Assembly: GCA_900770925.1 (NCBI GenBank)
Contig: CAAGLY010000004.1
Span: 1 to 60,109, forward strand
Source: Bacilli bacterium
Lineage (GTDB): Bacteria > Bacillota_I > Bacilli_A > RFN20 > CAG-288
Reading direction: 5' to 3'
DNA length: 60,109 nt
In this document: positions 17,013 through 26,039 of the stretch, piece by piece
Numbering within the stretch: position 1 is the stretch's first letter
Layout: each line of letters begins with the position of its first letter
Position numbers and translations under genes: made by a program
Notes under the pieces: generated by a model
Database searches by the model: none
Seen by the model: the letters and a program-made list of their open reading frames with translations, nothing else
What the model was told of the DNA's origin: nothing

Positions 17013-17883
17013 TTGCATTCAGGAAAAGGACCGGGAATCCTTAAACGATGCCTATTCTCAGTTTCTCCGTTCTATCCAGAATCTAAGACCCCTTTCCGCA
17101 GAAGAAAACAGGCAGCTGTTAAAGGAATACCATGAACATCCCGATGATGAATTGCGCAACGACATCGTTTCCGGAAACAGGGGACTTGTTATCTCTACAG
17201 CGAATAAATTCGTGGAGAATATTCCGAATATCAACCGAAAGCATTCGGTTGCCCTAGACCTTTATCAGGAAGGCTCTCTTGCTCTTATTGATGCGGTCAA
17301 CGGCTTCCGGATTGAATCCGGAACCCTTTTCTCGACCTTTGCCTCATCCTGCATTAAGAATAAACTGATTTCCTATAGGCAGAATAAACTTCCTCAGATT
17401 AAAGCCCCATCGAATATTCAGAGAATCATTAAGGAAGTGAACAAGGTCAAGAAGGAATACGCAAAGACGAACACGTCTACTCCTAGCGATGAGGAAATCA
17501 TAAAAAGGAGCAACGGAACGGTTACCGCTAATGATCTTGATAGGATGGCTGAATTCTATTCTAAGAGCATTCCTATTTCTAGGGAGAAAACGATTGCCGA
17601 TGACGATGAAGCACCGACGATTGCCGATACCCAGAGGGATGATACCAATCCATTGCCGGATAAATTCTCCGAGGACAAAGAAAAATTCATTCACCTGAAA
17701 GAGGCCATCGACAGCCTTGATGAACGGGAAAAGGATATTCTTCTCTCTTTCTTCGGAATCGGAGGCAAAAAAGTCACTCTTGAATCCCTAGGCAAAAAGT
17801 ACAATGTCTCGACTGAACGTATCCGTCAGCTGAAAGAAAAAGCCTTGAAGGATGTCCGCGATTATTTAGCCAAGTTTGACTAA
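16999..17883 (+). CDS. Second sigma-70 family factor, divergent -10 recognition
   Basis: A 294-residue sigma factor with regions 1.2 to 4 directly downstream of rpoD-trmK. Region 2 (YQEGSLALIDAVNGF, then FSTFASSCIKNKLISY) aligns to RpoD, but the WW pair that melts the -10 is replaced by Ser-Cys and the Q/T residues that read the -10 are not kept. Region 4.2 (LGKKYNVSTERIRQLKEKALKD) is well preserved. Region 1.1 is absent. This suggests an alternative sigma factor with its own promoter type; the regulon is unknown. Its last 18 bases overlap ispH on the other strand. Confidence 0.8.
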   Translation: MAKDNCIQEKDRESLNDAYSQFLRSIQNLRPLSAEENRQLLKEYHEHPDDELRNDIVSGNRGLVISTANKFVENIPNINRKHSVALDLYQEGSLALIDAVNGFRIESGTLFSTFASSCIKNKLISYRQNKLPQIKAPSNIQRIIKEVNKVKKEYAKTNTSTPSDEEIIKRSNGTVTANDLDRMAEFYSKSIPISREKTIADDDEAPTIADTQRDDTNPLPDKFSEDKEKFIHLKEAIDSLDEREKDILLSFFGIGGKKVTLESLGKKYNVSTERIRQLKEKALKDVRDYLAKFD

Positions 17884-18717
17884 AGCGGTATAGATCTCTA
17901 AGGCAGACTCTCTCGATATCGAAGTAGAACAGGCGAGGAAGAGATCTCTTCCTTGCCTTTTTTCTTTCACGATGTCTTTTTGGGAGGATAAGATAAAGCC
18001 GTCTGAATCCGGATATTTTTCTTTGATTCCGTCAAACAGTCCGTTCGTGTTTGAACTAGACTTATCGCCAAGAACCGCATAGGTAAAAGGAATTTCTCTG
18101 CCCTTAAGATTTTCTAGTGCCTCTGTTAACCGATGCTCATACACCGGACATGGACTTGACTTATAGGATAGAAAATAACCCTTAGCAGTAATCCTTTTCT
18201 TTGCTTTCTCAATCTGTTCCGTTGGAAGGGTAGACTGAGTAAAAAGAACCGCTTTATTCGTTTTAGGTTTTGGAAGAGGAATGTCGTTTTCTGATTGAAG
18301 ATAGATGGCTTCCGGGTTATTCTCTAAAAAAGAAATTGTTTCAGGATGAGTAGGTTTTCCCAAATAAAAGATCTTACATCCGCCTAAATGGATGAATAGC
18401 TGTTCCAGTCTTGAATTAATTATCGGACAGGTCGTCTCGAGATAAGGAATTCCTTTCTCCTTTGCCCTTTCTTTCTTATGTTCTTCCGTACCATGGGCGG
18501 AAAAGACAAGGAGAGCATTATTTGTAAATTCAAAATCAGAAAAATCACCGTCTAGAAGGGTAGCGTTAAGCTCTTTCCTAAGCTTTCCGTTTTCAATTTC
18601 ATTATGCATTAAAGGATGGAGAAGGTAGAGCTTCTTTCCTTTCCCTTCCGTTTTCCTTTTTTCGATGGCGCTAGTTACGCCATTACAGAAACCGATATCC
18701 GTGATAAAACAGACCAT
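17866..18717 (-). CDS. ispH: 4-hydroxy-3-methylbut-2-enyl diphosphate reductase IspH
   Basis: Last enzyme of the MEP isoprenoid pathway, a [4Fe-4S] enzyme. The three cluster cysteines are in GFCNGV, TTCPI and SSPCPV. The substrate-binding His of PLMHN, SAHGT and PTHPE and the SSSNT motif are present. The 283 residues match the family. It stands alone on the minus strand between two plus-strand blocks, with ispG about 8 kb away, and has its own promoter giving a leaderless message. Confidence 0.92.
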   Translation of the reverse strand: MVCFITDIGFCNGVTSAIEKRKTEGKGKKLYLLHPLMHNEIENGKLRKELNATLLDGDFSDFEFTNNALLVFSAHGTEEHKKERAKEKGIPYLETTCPIINSRLEQLFIHLGGCKIFYLGKPTHPETISFLENNPEAIYLQSENDIPLPKPKTNKAVLFTQSTLPTEQIEKAKKRITAKGYFLSYKSSPCPVYEHRLTEALENLKGREIPFTYAVLGDKSSSNTNGLFDGIKEKYPDSDGFILSSQKDIVKEKRQGRDLFLACSTSISRESALEIYTALVKLG

Positions 18718-18723
18718 GCCATT

Positions 18724-18729
18724 ATTATA
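18724..18729 (-). promoter_or_regulatory. -10 element of ispH (leaderless)
   Basis: A perfect TATAAT on the minus strand ends 6 bases before the ispH ATG, so the expected start of transcription is the A of the ATG. No Shine-Dalgarno fits. No well-spaced -35 is seen. Confidence 0.6.
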
Positions 18730-18793
18730 AGGGATAAAGGAAAAAATGGCCGTCCAATCTCTCTTTCTTTCTTCGTTTGATAGCGCTTAAAAA

Positions 18794-18802
18794 TGGTATA
18801 CT
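18794..18802 (+). promoter_or_regulatory. Extended -10 promoter of apt-rel
   Basis: TGGTATACT is an extended -10 that lies 19 bases before the apt ATG, with a GAGGA Shine-Dalgarno between. It also marks the apt start: a longer in-frame start lies upstream of this promoter. Confidence 0.6.
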
Positions 18803-18821
18803 ACTAACGAGGAAAAACACT

Positions 18822-19331
18822 ATGGATTATTCAAAGTATATTGGCGTTACTCCGGACTTTCCGAAAAAAGGAATCTCCTTCAAGGACATTTCTCCGCTTC
18901 TCCGCAATCCGGAAGCCTTCTCTGCCTGCATTGATGATTTAGCGAAAAGGGCTGAACCGTTTAATTATGATGTCATTATCGGTCCGGAATCCCGTGCTTT
19001 CTTATTCGGCGCCGCTTTAGCCTACAAGACCAAGAAAGGTTTTGTCAGGGCTCGTAAAGGCGGAAAGCTCCCCGGAATCACGAATAAGATTACCTATCAG
19101 CTCGAATACGGAACTGCCACCATCGAAATCCCTGCCAATTCGTTTAAGAATGGTGACCGTGTTCTTCTCATTGATGACCTTAGGGCAACAGGCGGAACAT
19201 TTAAAGCTTTAAAAGACTTAGTCATCTCTTCCGGCGGAACCCCGGTAGCCTGTGTTACGGTTATCAACCTAAAGGACCTTCACGGCGAAAAGGTCGTTGA
19301 CCTTCCCTGCAAGGCATTACTTGACCTTTAA
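18822..19331 (+). CDS. apt: Adenine phosphoribosyltransferase
   Basis: Salvages adenine to AMP using PRPP. The 169 residues include FPKKGISFKDISPLL, the PRPP loop LLIDDLMATGGT (M is AGG) and FVMARKGGKLPG (M is AGG while the following Arg is CGT). Start set at the ATG after GAGGA, because the upstream in-frame ATG precedes the promoter. Next gene is rel, 9 bases later, the usual Firmicutes apt-rel pairing. Confidence 0.95.
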   Translation: MDYSKYIGVTPDFPKKGISFKDISPLLRNPEAFSACIDDLAKRAEPFNYDVIIGPESRAFLFGAALAYKTKKGFVRARKGGKLPGITNKITYQLEYGTATIEIPANSFKNGDRVLLIDDLRATGGTFKALKDLVISSGGTPVACVTVINLKDLHGEKVVDLPCKALLDL

Positions 19332-19340
19332 TCTAACAGC

Positions 19341-21551
19341 ATGAATCTTCCGAAAGCGGTCTATACCTTCGATGAAGTCAAGGCTGTTTATTCTGCTTAC
19401 ATCAAGGATGCAAAAGATTTAGCGAGAATTGAAGAGGCTTATCAATTCGCGGCAAAGAAACACGAAGGCCAATTCAGAAAATCCGGTGATCCTTATATCA
19501 CCCATTGTCTTGGTGTGGCAGAAATTATCTCTGAACTTCAGGGCGGCCCTACTACCATTATTGTCGGCTTTCTTCACGACACGATTGAAGATACTGGCAC
19601 GACAAAGGCGGAAATAGAGGAGAAGTTCGGCTCGGATGTCGCTGATATGGTTGAGGCTCTCACTAAGGTAACCCGCTTAAGCGACTATAAGAATGTGGAA
19701 TTCACTGCGGAAAACCATCGGAAGATCTTTGTTGCCAGGGCTAAGGATATCCGTGTCATTATCGTCAAGCTTGCTGACCGTCTCCATAATAGGCGTACTC
19801 TTCAGTTCCAGCCTGAGCACAAGCAGGTTTCGATTTCTGAAGAAACTCTGGAAGTCTACGCTCCAATCGCCCATCGTCTTGGTCTCTATAACGTACAGAC
19901 TGAACTAGAGGATCTTTCTCTTTACTACACTAAACCAGACATCTATAAGAAAATAGAAAGTCTTAGGCAGGCAAACCTGAAAGATGCTCAGGGCGCTTTA
20001 CTTGAGCTGAAAAAGGAACTGTCTGCGATTCTTAAGAAATCCGGTATTCCTTTTGAAATCACGGATCGAGTCAAATCTGTCTATTCTGTCTACAAGAAGA
20101 GGTACACCAAGCATCATTCCTTCGAAGAAATTTATGATCTTCTTGCTCTGCGTGTAATCACTAGGACCGAACAGCAGTGCTATGAAATTCTTGGCTATGT
20201 CCATGCAAACTTCAAACCTGTTCCCGGCCGGTTTAAGGACTACATCGCTAGGCCAAAGCCGAATAGGTACCAGTCCCTTCATACGACGGTCAGGACTTCT
20301 GCCGGACGATATTTTGAAATCCAGATCCGTACTAAACAGATGGATGAGATTGCCGAGGGAGGTGTCGCTGCCCACTGGCGTTATAAGGAAGGAACCAACT
20401 ACGACCCGAAAAAGGAACAGGCCGAAATCGAGAACCAGCTTCACTGGTTCAAGGATTTCGTTTCCATTACTGCAGAAGACAAAGATGATAATGCTAAGGA
20501 ATACAGGGACACTTTAAGCCATGACATCTTTGATGCCAATGTCTATGTGTTCACCCCTAAAGGCAATGTTATCTGCCTACCTAATGGGGCAACTCCCATA
20601 GACTTTGCTTACCGGATTCATTCGGATCTAGGCGACCATCTAGCTGGGTCAAAAGTAAACGGCGTCCTTGTTCCGATATCCACGTCTCTTAAGACCGGCG
20701 ATATTGTCGAGGTCATTACCGGAAAGAATTCTTCTCCGAATTCGGAATGGCTCAATGTCGCTAAGACCGGTTTTGCCAAATCCAAAATCCGCAAGTATCT
20801 GATCAAGGAAAATGCCGACTTTGTCAAGGACAATCAGATTAAACGCGGTAAGCAGACTCTTGTCGATGCTCTCCGCGAACGGAAAATCAATATCGACCCA
20901 AGCCAGGTCATTACCAAAAAAGTCCTGGATACCCTTAGCTGTACTAACACGGATGATTTGTATGTAAAACTCGGCGGACGTTCTATCTCCGCCGCCCAGA
21001 TTATCGAAGCGAGCGAGAATGTCAATTACTCTGCTGTCTTGACCGGTCAGGAAGTGGCTGACCGGATCAATGCCCGCAATAGGAACAAGGTTAATACATC
21101 GGATGCGGTCGTTCTTGAAAACGGCGATTCAATCAGGATCAGCCTTGCTAACTGCTGCTGTCCGATTCCGGGCGATGATATTATCGGTTTCGTCTCTACT
21201 GGCCAGTGTGTTAAGATTCATCGAAAGGAATGTCCTAACAGGATGAAGAATCCTGCTGATTCCCGCCTGATTCAGGTCAAATGGAATCCTTCCGGAATCA
21301 AAGACCAGGAATTCCCGGTCGATCTTGAAGTTGAATGCCATGACCGTGATAAGCTGATTATCGATATCAGGAACGCAATCTCGGCTGTTAACTGCAAACT
21401 GACCAAGATCAATGCTAAGTACCATCCTTCTAATTCCTGTACCACAATCGAAAGGACGATCCTTGCCAGAAACAAGGAAGCCCTTGATTCCTATGTCTCC
21501 GTTATTTCCGGAGTAAAATCCGTTTTCAAGATTTCCCGTAAATTCCATTAG
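19341..21551 (+). CDS. rel: Bifunctional (p)ppGpp synthetase/hydrolase Rel
   Basis: Long RelA/SpoT homologue (736 residues) that makes and degrades the alarmone. Domains in order: HD hydrolase (THCLGVAEI, FLHDTIEDT, LADRLHNMRTL, where M is AGG and the next Arg CGT), synthetase (RFKDYIARPKPNRYQSLHT), TGS (VYVFTPKGNVICLPNGATPIDFAY), zinc-finger (CCCPIPGD, HRKECPN) and ACT. Hydrolase residues HD and ED are intact, so both activities are expected. No Shine-Dalgarno is obvious; it is 9 bases after apt. Confidence 0.96.
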   Translation: MNLPKAVYTFDEVKAVYSAYIKDAKDLARIEEAYQFAAKKHEGQFRKSGDPYITHCLGVAEIISELQGGPTTIIVGFLHDTIEDTGTTKAEIEEKFGSDVADMVEALTKVTRLSDYKNVEFTAENHRKIFVARAKDIRVIIVKLADRLHNRRTLQFQPEHKQVSISEETLEVYAPIAHRLGLYNVQTELEDLSLYYTKPDIYKKIESLRQANLKDAQGALLELKKELSAILKKSGIPFEITDRVKSVYSVYKKRYTKHHSFEEIYDLLALRVITRTEQQCYEILGYVHANFKPVPGRFKDYIARPKPNRYQSLHTTVRTSAGRYFEIQIRTKQMDEIAEGGVAAHWRYKEGTNYDPKKEQAEIENQLHWFKDFVSITAEDKDDNAKEYRDTLSHDIFDANVYVFTPKGNVICLPNGATPIDFAYRIHSDLGDHLAGSKVNGVLVPISTSLKTGDIVEVITGKNSSPNSEWLNVAKTGFAKSKIRKYLIKENADFVKDNQIKRGKQTLVDALRERKINIDPSQVITKKVLDTLSCTNTDDLYVKLGGRSISAAQIIEASENVNYSAVLTGQEVADRINARNRNKVNTSDAVVLENGDSIRISLANCCCPIPGDDIIGFVSTGQCVKIHRKECPNRMKNPADSRLIQVKWNPSGIKDQEFPVDLEVECHDRDKLIIDIRNAISAVNCKLTKINAKYHPSNSCTTIERTILARNKEALDSYVSVISGVKSVFKISRKFH

Positions 21552-21588
21552 AATCTTTGCTAGCGCCTCTGCAAGACTTCCTTTTCCG

Positions 21589-21597
21589 TGCTATAAT
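21589..21597 (+). promoter_or_regulatory. Extended -10 promoter of hisS-aspS
   Basis: TGCTATAAT precedes hisS by 26 bases with a consensus AGGAGG ribosome site between. No T-box specifier stem fits in this short leader. Confidence 0.6.
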
Positions 21598-21623
21598 CTT
21601 TAAATGATTTCAGGAGGCCTAAA

Positions 21624-22874
21624 ATGCCAATCATTAATAAACCCCGCGGCACCATTGATTACTATGGCCAGCAGGAAACTCTTTTAGCGAAAATCCGGTC
21701 TATCTCTCTTGATAGGGCCCATCTTTACGGCTGTTCGGATATCGAGCTGCCTAGGTTCGAAGAAAACCGTCTCTTCCACCGTACAGTCGGTGAAAGCAGC
21801 GATATTGTCACAAAAGAGACTTTTGACTTAGCCAAGAAGGGTGATAAGGACTATACCCTCCGCCCGGAGTTCACTGCCTCGGTCAGCCGTGCGGTGATTG
21901 AGAATAAGCTCTATGTCTCACCGGATAGGCCTCTGCGCTTCTGTTATTTCGGACCTGTATTCCGTTATGAGCGTCCTCAGGCTGGTCGTCTTCGTCAGTT
22001 CAATCAGTGCGGAGTTGAGTTCATCGATACGAAGATTGACCTTGATTCCTCTCTCGATGCCTTCCTTCTATCTCTCCGTTCTGCGGAAGCTATCCTCGGA
22101 CACAAAGTCAAAGCCAAGCTGAATTACTTAGGCTCTTTCGCAAGCCGTGAGACGTACAAGAAGGCACTTTATGCTTACTTCCAGCCCAAAATCAAAGATA
22201 GGTGTGAAGACTGTCAGAGACGTCTTGAGACCAATCCTCTCCGTATCCTTGACTGCAAGGTTGAGGAAGACCAGAAGATTGCAAAGGATGCTCCGCGCAT
22301 TGGGGACTATCTTAATGATGAGGATAAAGCAGAGCGCGATTCCATCATAAAGGCACTGGATTCTCTCCATATCGATTATGAAGTCGATTCCGAACTTGTC
22401 CGCGGGCTTGATTATTACACCGGACTTGTCTGGGAAATCTATGATACCGGAAATCTTGCTGTCGGTGCTATCGGCGGCGGAGGAAAGTATTCTTCCTTAA
22501 GGGAGCAGATCGGCGGACCTAAGAGGGAAGGTATTGGTTTCTCCTTAGGTGTCGAACGTCTTCTTCTCTCCTTAACTGAGGATCGGAAGAAAGAACTTTG
22601 CCCTAATCCGTCTCTGGATGTGTTTAGGATTGACCTGCAGCGGAACGGATTGGCACTTAAATTAGCGGATGAGCTCCGCAAGGACGGATTATCGGTTTCT
22701 ATCGCTTCCTTTGGAAAAGGAAGGGGTGGATGCTTCAAGAGGGCAGATCGCTTAGGAGCGAAGAAAGTCCTGATCCTTGATTCGGACCAGAAACTGAAAG
22801 TGAAAGACAGGACCACCCGTGACCAGGTCGAAGTCAAAGAAGAAGAGGCACTTGCCCTTCTTGAAAAGAGGTAA
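21624..22874 (+). CDS. hisS: Histidyl-tRNA synthetase
   Basis: Class II synthetase of 416 residues charging tRNA-His. Motif 2 is FRYERPQAGRLRQFNQCG with CGN Arg codons. The His-specific signatures LVRGLDYYTG and GGGGKYSSL are present, followed by GVERLLLSL (motif 3) and a C-terminal anticodon-binding domain. PMFEENRLF has AGG for M. It precedes aspS by 3 bases, the standard hisS-aspS operon; the tRNA-His gene is elsewhere in this window. Confidence 0.96.
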   Translation: MPIINKPRGTIDYYGQQETLLAKIRSISLDRAHLYGCSDIELPRFEENRLFHRTVGESSDIVTKETFDLAKKGDKDYTLRPEFTASVSRAVIENKLYVSPDRPLRFCYFGPVFRYERPQAGRLRQFNQCGVEFIDTKIDLDSSLDAFLLSLRSAEAILGHKVKAKLNYLGSFASRETYKKALYAYFQPKIKDRCEDCQRRLETNPLRILDCKVEEDQKIAKDAPRIGDYLNDEDKAERDSIIKALDSLHIDYEVDSELVRGLDYYTGLVWEIYDTGNLAVGAIGGGGKYSSLREQIGGPKREGIGFSLGVERLLLSLTEDRKKELCPNPSLDVFRIDLQRNGLALKLADELRKDGLSVSIASFGKGRGGCFKRADRLGAKKVLILDSDQKLKVKDRTTRDQVEVKEEEALALLEKR

Positions 22875-22877
22875 ACC

Positions 22878-24617
22878 ATGCTACGTGATCATAATTGCGG
22901 CGAATTACGCCTTTGCGATGAGGGAAAGGAAGTCTCTCTCTGCGGATGGGTCAATACTGTCCGTAATCTCGGCTCTCTTTGCTTTATCGATCTTCGTGAT
23001 AAATACGGAATCACTCAGTTAAATGTTCCGACTGCCCTTTATAAGCAGCTTAACCTTCATCCTGAATACTGCATCCAGGCAAAAGGTAAAGTGGTCAAAC
23101 GTGCCGAAAGGAATCATCAGATTCCGACCGGCGAGGTGGAAATCGATGTTTCCGAAATCAAAGTCTTCTCGGTTTCGAAAACCACTCCGTTTGAATTGAA
23201 GGATGACACTACCGCAAGCGAAGATACCCGTTTAGTCTACCGTTATCTTGACTTACGCCGTCCGGTCAGGCAGAAGTACAGGAAAATCCGTTCGGACTTA
23301 AGCCGTTATACCCGTGAATACCTTTATAGCCAGAATTTCCAGGAAATCGATACCCCTACTCTGATCAAATCAACTCCGGAAGGAGCACGCGACTATCTGG
23401 TTCCTAGCCGTATTTATCCAGGAAGTTTCTACGCTCTTCCCCAGTCTCCTCAGCTTTATAAGCAGCTGTTAATGGTTGCCGGAACTGACCGTTACTTCCA
23501 GCTTGCCCATTGCTACCGTGATGAGGATCAGCGTGCCGACCGTCAGCCCGAATTCAGGCAGATTGACTGCGAAAGGTCTTTCTGCACCCGTGAAGATGTC
23601 TTAGATATCATCGAAGGATTGCTTAAGCATGTCTTCAAGAATATCCGCAATGTCGAACTTCCTAACTTTGTCCGCAGGAGCTATGCCGATGCCATTCATT
23701 TCTATGGAACGGATAAACCGGATAGGCGTTTTGATAGGCTGATCAAAGATGTTACTCCGATTCTTTCGGAATGTGGATTTAAAGCCTATGAAGGAAAATC
23801 GGTCAAGGCTCTTCTTGTTCCTGGTCTAGCAAAGGAAACAACCCGTAAACAGATGGACCTTGATAATGTCTTAGCCAAGAAGTTCCGTGTCTTTGGTGTC
23901 TCTCACTTAAAGTTCGAGAACGGACAGTTCACCGGTTCGACCGTCAAGAATATCCATTCCGATTCCTTAGCTAAGCTAGCTGAACAGGTTCAGGCTAAGG
24001 AAGGCGATTTACTGATTGTCTGCGCAGACGCAAAAGAAGACTATGCCTGCTGGGCGCTTGGTGCTCTCCGCTCCTATTATGGAAAGAAACTCGGCTTAAC
24101 CCGGAAGGATGATTTCAAGCCTCTGTTTGTTATCGATTGGCCGCTCTTTGAGAAAGAACCGGATGGCCATTATGAGGCTCTTTCTAATCCGTTCACGCGT
24201 CCGATTGATGAAGATCTGCCTCTGCTTGATACTGCTCCGGAGAAGATCCGTTCCACCAGTTATGATACGGTCTTAAACGGTGTTGAATTATCTTCCGGCG
24301 CATTACGTATCTATGATTCCAATGTCCAGAAAAAGGTCTTTGAAATCCTTGGATTAACTAAGGATGATATTAATGAGCGCTTTGGCTTCTTAGTCCAGGC
24401 TCTCGAATACGGTGTTCCCCCGGAAGGTGGTTTCGGCATTGGCGTCGAACGTCTTGCTAGGGAACTTGCCGAAACGGATAATGTCCGCGATGTGGTTGCC
24501 TTCCCGAAGAATCTGAAGGCATTCGAACCGATGAGCCAGTGTCCGTCTCCGGTCCCTAGTGCTGATACTGACATCTTAGGACTGAAGATTGTACCGGTTG
24601 GCAAAGAAGAAAAGTAA
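22878..24617 (+). CDS. aspS: Aspartyl-tRNA synthetase
   Basis: Bacterial-type AspRS of 579 residues: OB-fold anticodon domain, catalytic core with GARDYLVPSR, YALPQSPQLYKQLLMVAG, FRDEDQRADRQPEF-like motif 2 (here YRDEDQRADRQPEF), a GAD insert and motif 3. In family QPEFxQIDxEMSF the M of EMSF is AGG, and LMVAG uses ATG, showing both Met codons. RRPVMQKYMK likewise has AGG. Continuous with hisS upstream. Confidence 0.96.
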   Translation: MLRDHNCGELRLCDEGKEVSLCGWVNTVRNLGSLCFIDLRDKYGITQLNVPTALYKQLNLHPEYCIQAKGKVVKRAERNHQIPTGEVEIDVSEIKVFSVSKTTPFELKDDTTASEDTRLVYRYLDLRRPVRQKYRKIRSDLSRYTREYLYSQNFQEIDTPTLIKSTPEGARDYLVPSRIYPGSFYALPQSPQLYKQLLMVAGTDRYFQLAHCYRDEDQRADRQPEFRQIDCERSFCTREDVLDIIEGLLKHVFKNIRNVELPNFVRRSYADAIHFYGTDKPDRRFDRLIKDVTPILSECGFKAYEGKSVKALLVPGLAKETTRKQMDLDNVLAKKFRVFGVSHLKFENGQFTGSTVKNIHSDSLAKLAEQVQAKEGDLLIVCADAKEDYACWALGALRSYYGKKLGLTRKDDFKPLFVIDWPLFEKEPDGHYEALSNPFTRPIDEDLPLLDTAPEKIRSTSYDTVLNGVELSSGALRIYDSNVQKKVFEILGLTKDDINERFGFLVQALEYGVPPEGGFGIGVERLARELAETDNVRDVVAFPKNLKAFEPMSQCPSPVPSADTDILGLKIVPVGKEEK

Positions 24618-24635
24618 CCCATTTGGGAGGTGTTT

Positions 24636-26012
24636 ATGCAGGAGCTTTCTTTTAAAAGCACAGCCCTGAATAGCGTTCTGACCAGTGCCCTTGAAAAAGA
24701 AGGCTTTGTCAATAGGTCACCGATTCAGGCTAAAGTCATTCCTCTTAGGCTGAAGGGGAAGAATGTCTTAGGTGTCGCCCCGACAGGAACAGGCAAGACT
24801 CTCAGCTATCTCTGCCCTGTTCTTTCGGATCTGAAAGATGACGGACATGTTCAGGCCGTTATCCTTTCTCCGACCGTTGCCCTTCTTAGCCAGATTAAGG
24901 ATGTCGCTTCAAAGCTATTGGATGACATGGGATTCTCGAAAGGTGCCGTTAAGGCAATCTATGATGAGAAGGACTTCACGAAGAGCTCTCCTCTGATTGT
25001 CTTAATTACTCCTAGCCTCTATCCTAAAGTCACTAGTCACTATCCGGTCAATGAACTTAAGCGCGTCATCATCGATGAAGGAGACAGGATTGCCTTTGAT
25101 GGCTTTGCTTCTTGCCTGACTAGCTTAAGTAAAGCAAAAGAAAGAGGAAGGATTTCCTTCTTCTCTGCTTCCGTCAAGGAACAGGATAGGACACGGATCA
25201 AGAAGAGGTTCCATATTCTCAACGTCGTCGATGTCCGCAAGGAAATCACCAATAAGAGTGTTACCCATCATAGGGTCGATATCCGTACTTCTTCTAAGGC
25301 GGAAGCCTTAAAGGCCTTCTTAGAACAGAAAAAACCTTATAAGACGATTGCTTTTGTCTCTTCGAAAGAAGAACTCTATAAGGTCAGCGAAGAGTTGAAG
25401 AAAAGGAATGTCCGCTTCCTGTTTGTCCATGGCGCTTTGGATAAACGTCTGATCAAGCAGACAAGGGATAAATTCCGGAAGGATGAAGAGCATCTGCTTC
25501 TTGCATCCGACTATGTTTCACGCGGTATTGATATTCCGCAGGTTGATACCATTATTTCTCTGGATCTTCCGTTTGATTTAGATTACTACTTCCATCGTGC
25601 CGGACGTGCAGGGCGGTTTGATGCACCCGGCAACTCCTATTTCTTCGTTTCCGACAGTGATGAAGATCAGCTTCAGAAAGCAAAGGATCTCAATAAGCGT
25701 GGACTAAATTTCGATACTCTGATCCTATCTAACGGAATCCTCCGCCAGAGCAGAGGAAACTATGAGTTTAAGAACAGGGGTAAGAAAGACCGTGCGGAGA
25801 ACGGGAAGCTGCAGAAACAGATCCGCCATGCGGTTAATAAGACCAAGACGAAGAAAGTGAAGCCGAACTACAAGAAACGGGTTCAGCGTGCTGTCGACTT
25901 AGTCAAACTCAAACACCGGAAGAAAGTTGTTCTTACAAATATTATTAAGAGCGGCGGTAATGCTCAGGACTTCCATAGGGAAGACGAAAAACCGAAACGG
26001 AAAAAGAAATAA
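24636..26012 (+). CDS. DEAD-box-like RNA helicase with DEGD motif
   Basis: Superfamily 2 RNA helicase, 458 residues, starting at the ATG 5 bases after GGGAGG. Q-motif SPIQAKVIPL, motif I APTGTGKT, motif V SDYVSRGID and motif VI HRAGRAGR are kept. Motif II reads DEGD instead of DEAD and motif III SAS instead of SAT. A basic C-terminal tail (rich in Lys) is suited to RNA binding. It follows aspS with an 18-base gap and is closed by a terminator. Likely roles are ribosome assembly or mRNA decay; the exact orthologue is not certain. Confidence 0.85.
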   Translation: MQELSFKSTALNSVLTSALEKEGFVNRSPIQAKVIPLRLKGKNVLGVAPTGTGKTLSYLCPVLSDLKDDGHVQAVILSPTVALLSQIKDVASKLLDDMGFSKGAVKAIYDEKDFTKSSPLIVLITPSLYPKVTSHYPVNELKRVIIDEGDRIAFDGFASCLTSLSKAKERGRISFFSASVKEQDRTRIKKRFHILNVVDVRKEITNKSVTHHRVDIRTSSKAEALKAFLEQKKPYKTIAFVSSKEELYKVSEELKKRNVRFLFVHGALDKRLIKQTRDKFRKDEEHLLLASDYVSRGIDIPQVDTIISLDLPFDLDYYFHRAGRAGRFDAPGNSYFFVSDSDEDQLQKAKDLNKRGLNFDTLILSNGILRQSRGNYEFKNRGKKDRAENGKLQKQIRHAVNKTKTKKVKPNYKKRVQRAVDLVKLKHRKKVVLTNIIKSGGNAQDFHREDEKPKRKKK

Positions 26013-26036
26013 AAGAGGCGGCCTAAGCCGCCTTTT
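26011..26036. terminator. Bidirectional terminator between helicase gene and ispG
   Basis: AGGCGGC / GCCGCCT stem with a 4-base loop, flanked by A-run and T-run, serving the plus-strand helicase and the convergent ispG. Confidence 0.85.
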
Positions 26037-26039
26037 CTA

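Noticed and set aside
21598..21623. T-box leader upstream of aminoacyl-tRNA synthetase genes
   Set aside because: Leaders of hisS, glyS and leuS are too short and lack the UGGN T-box sequence and a downstream terminator; thrS follows another gene by 29 bases.
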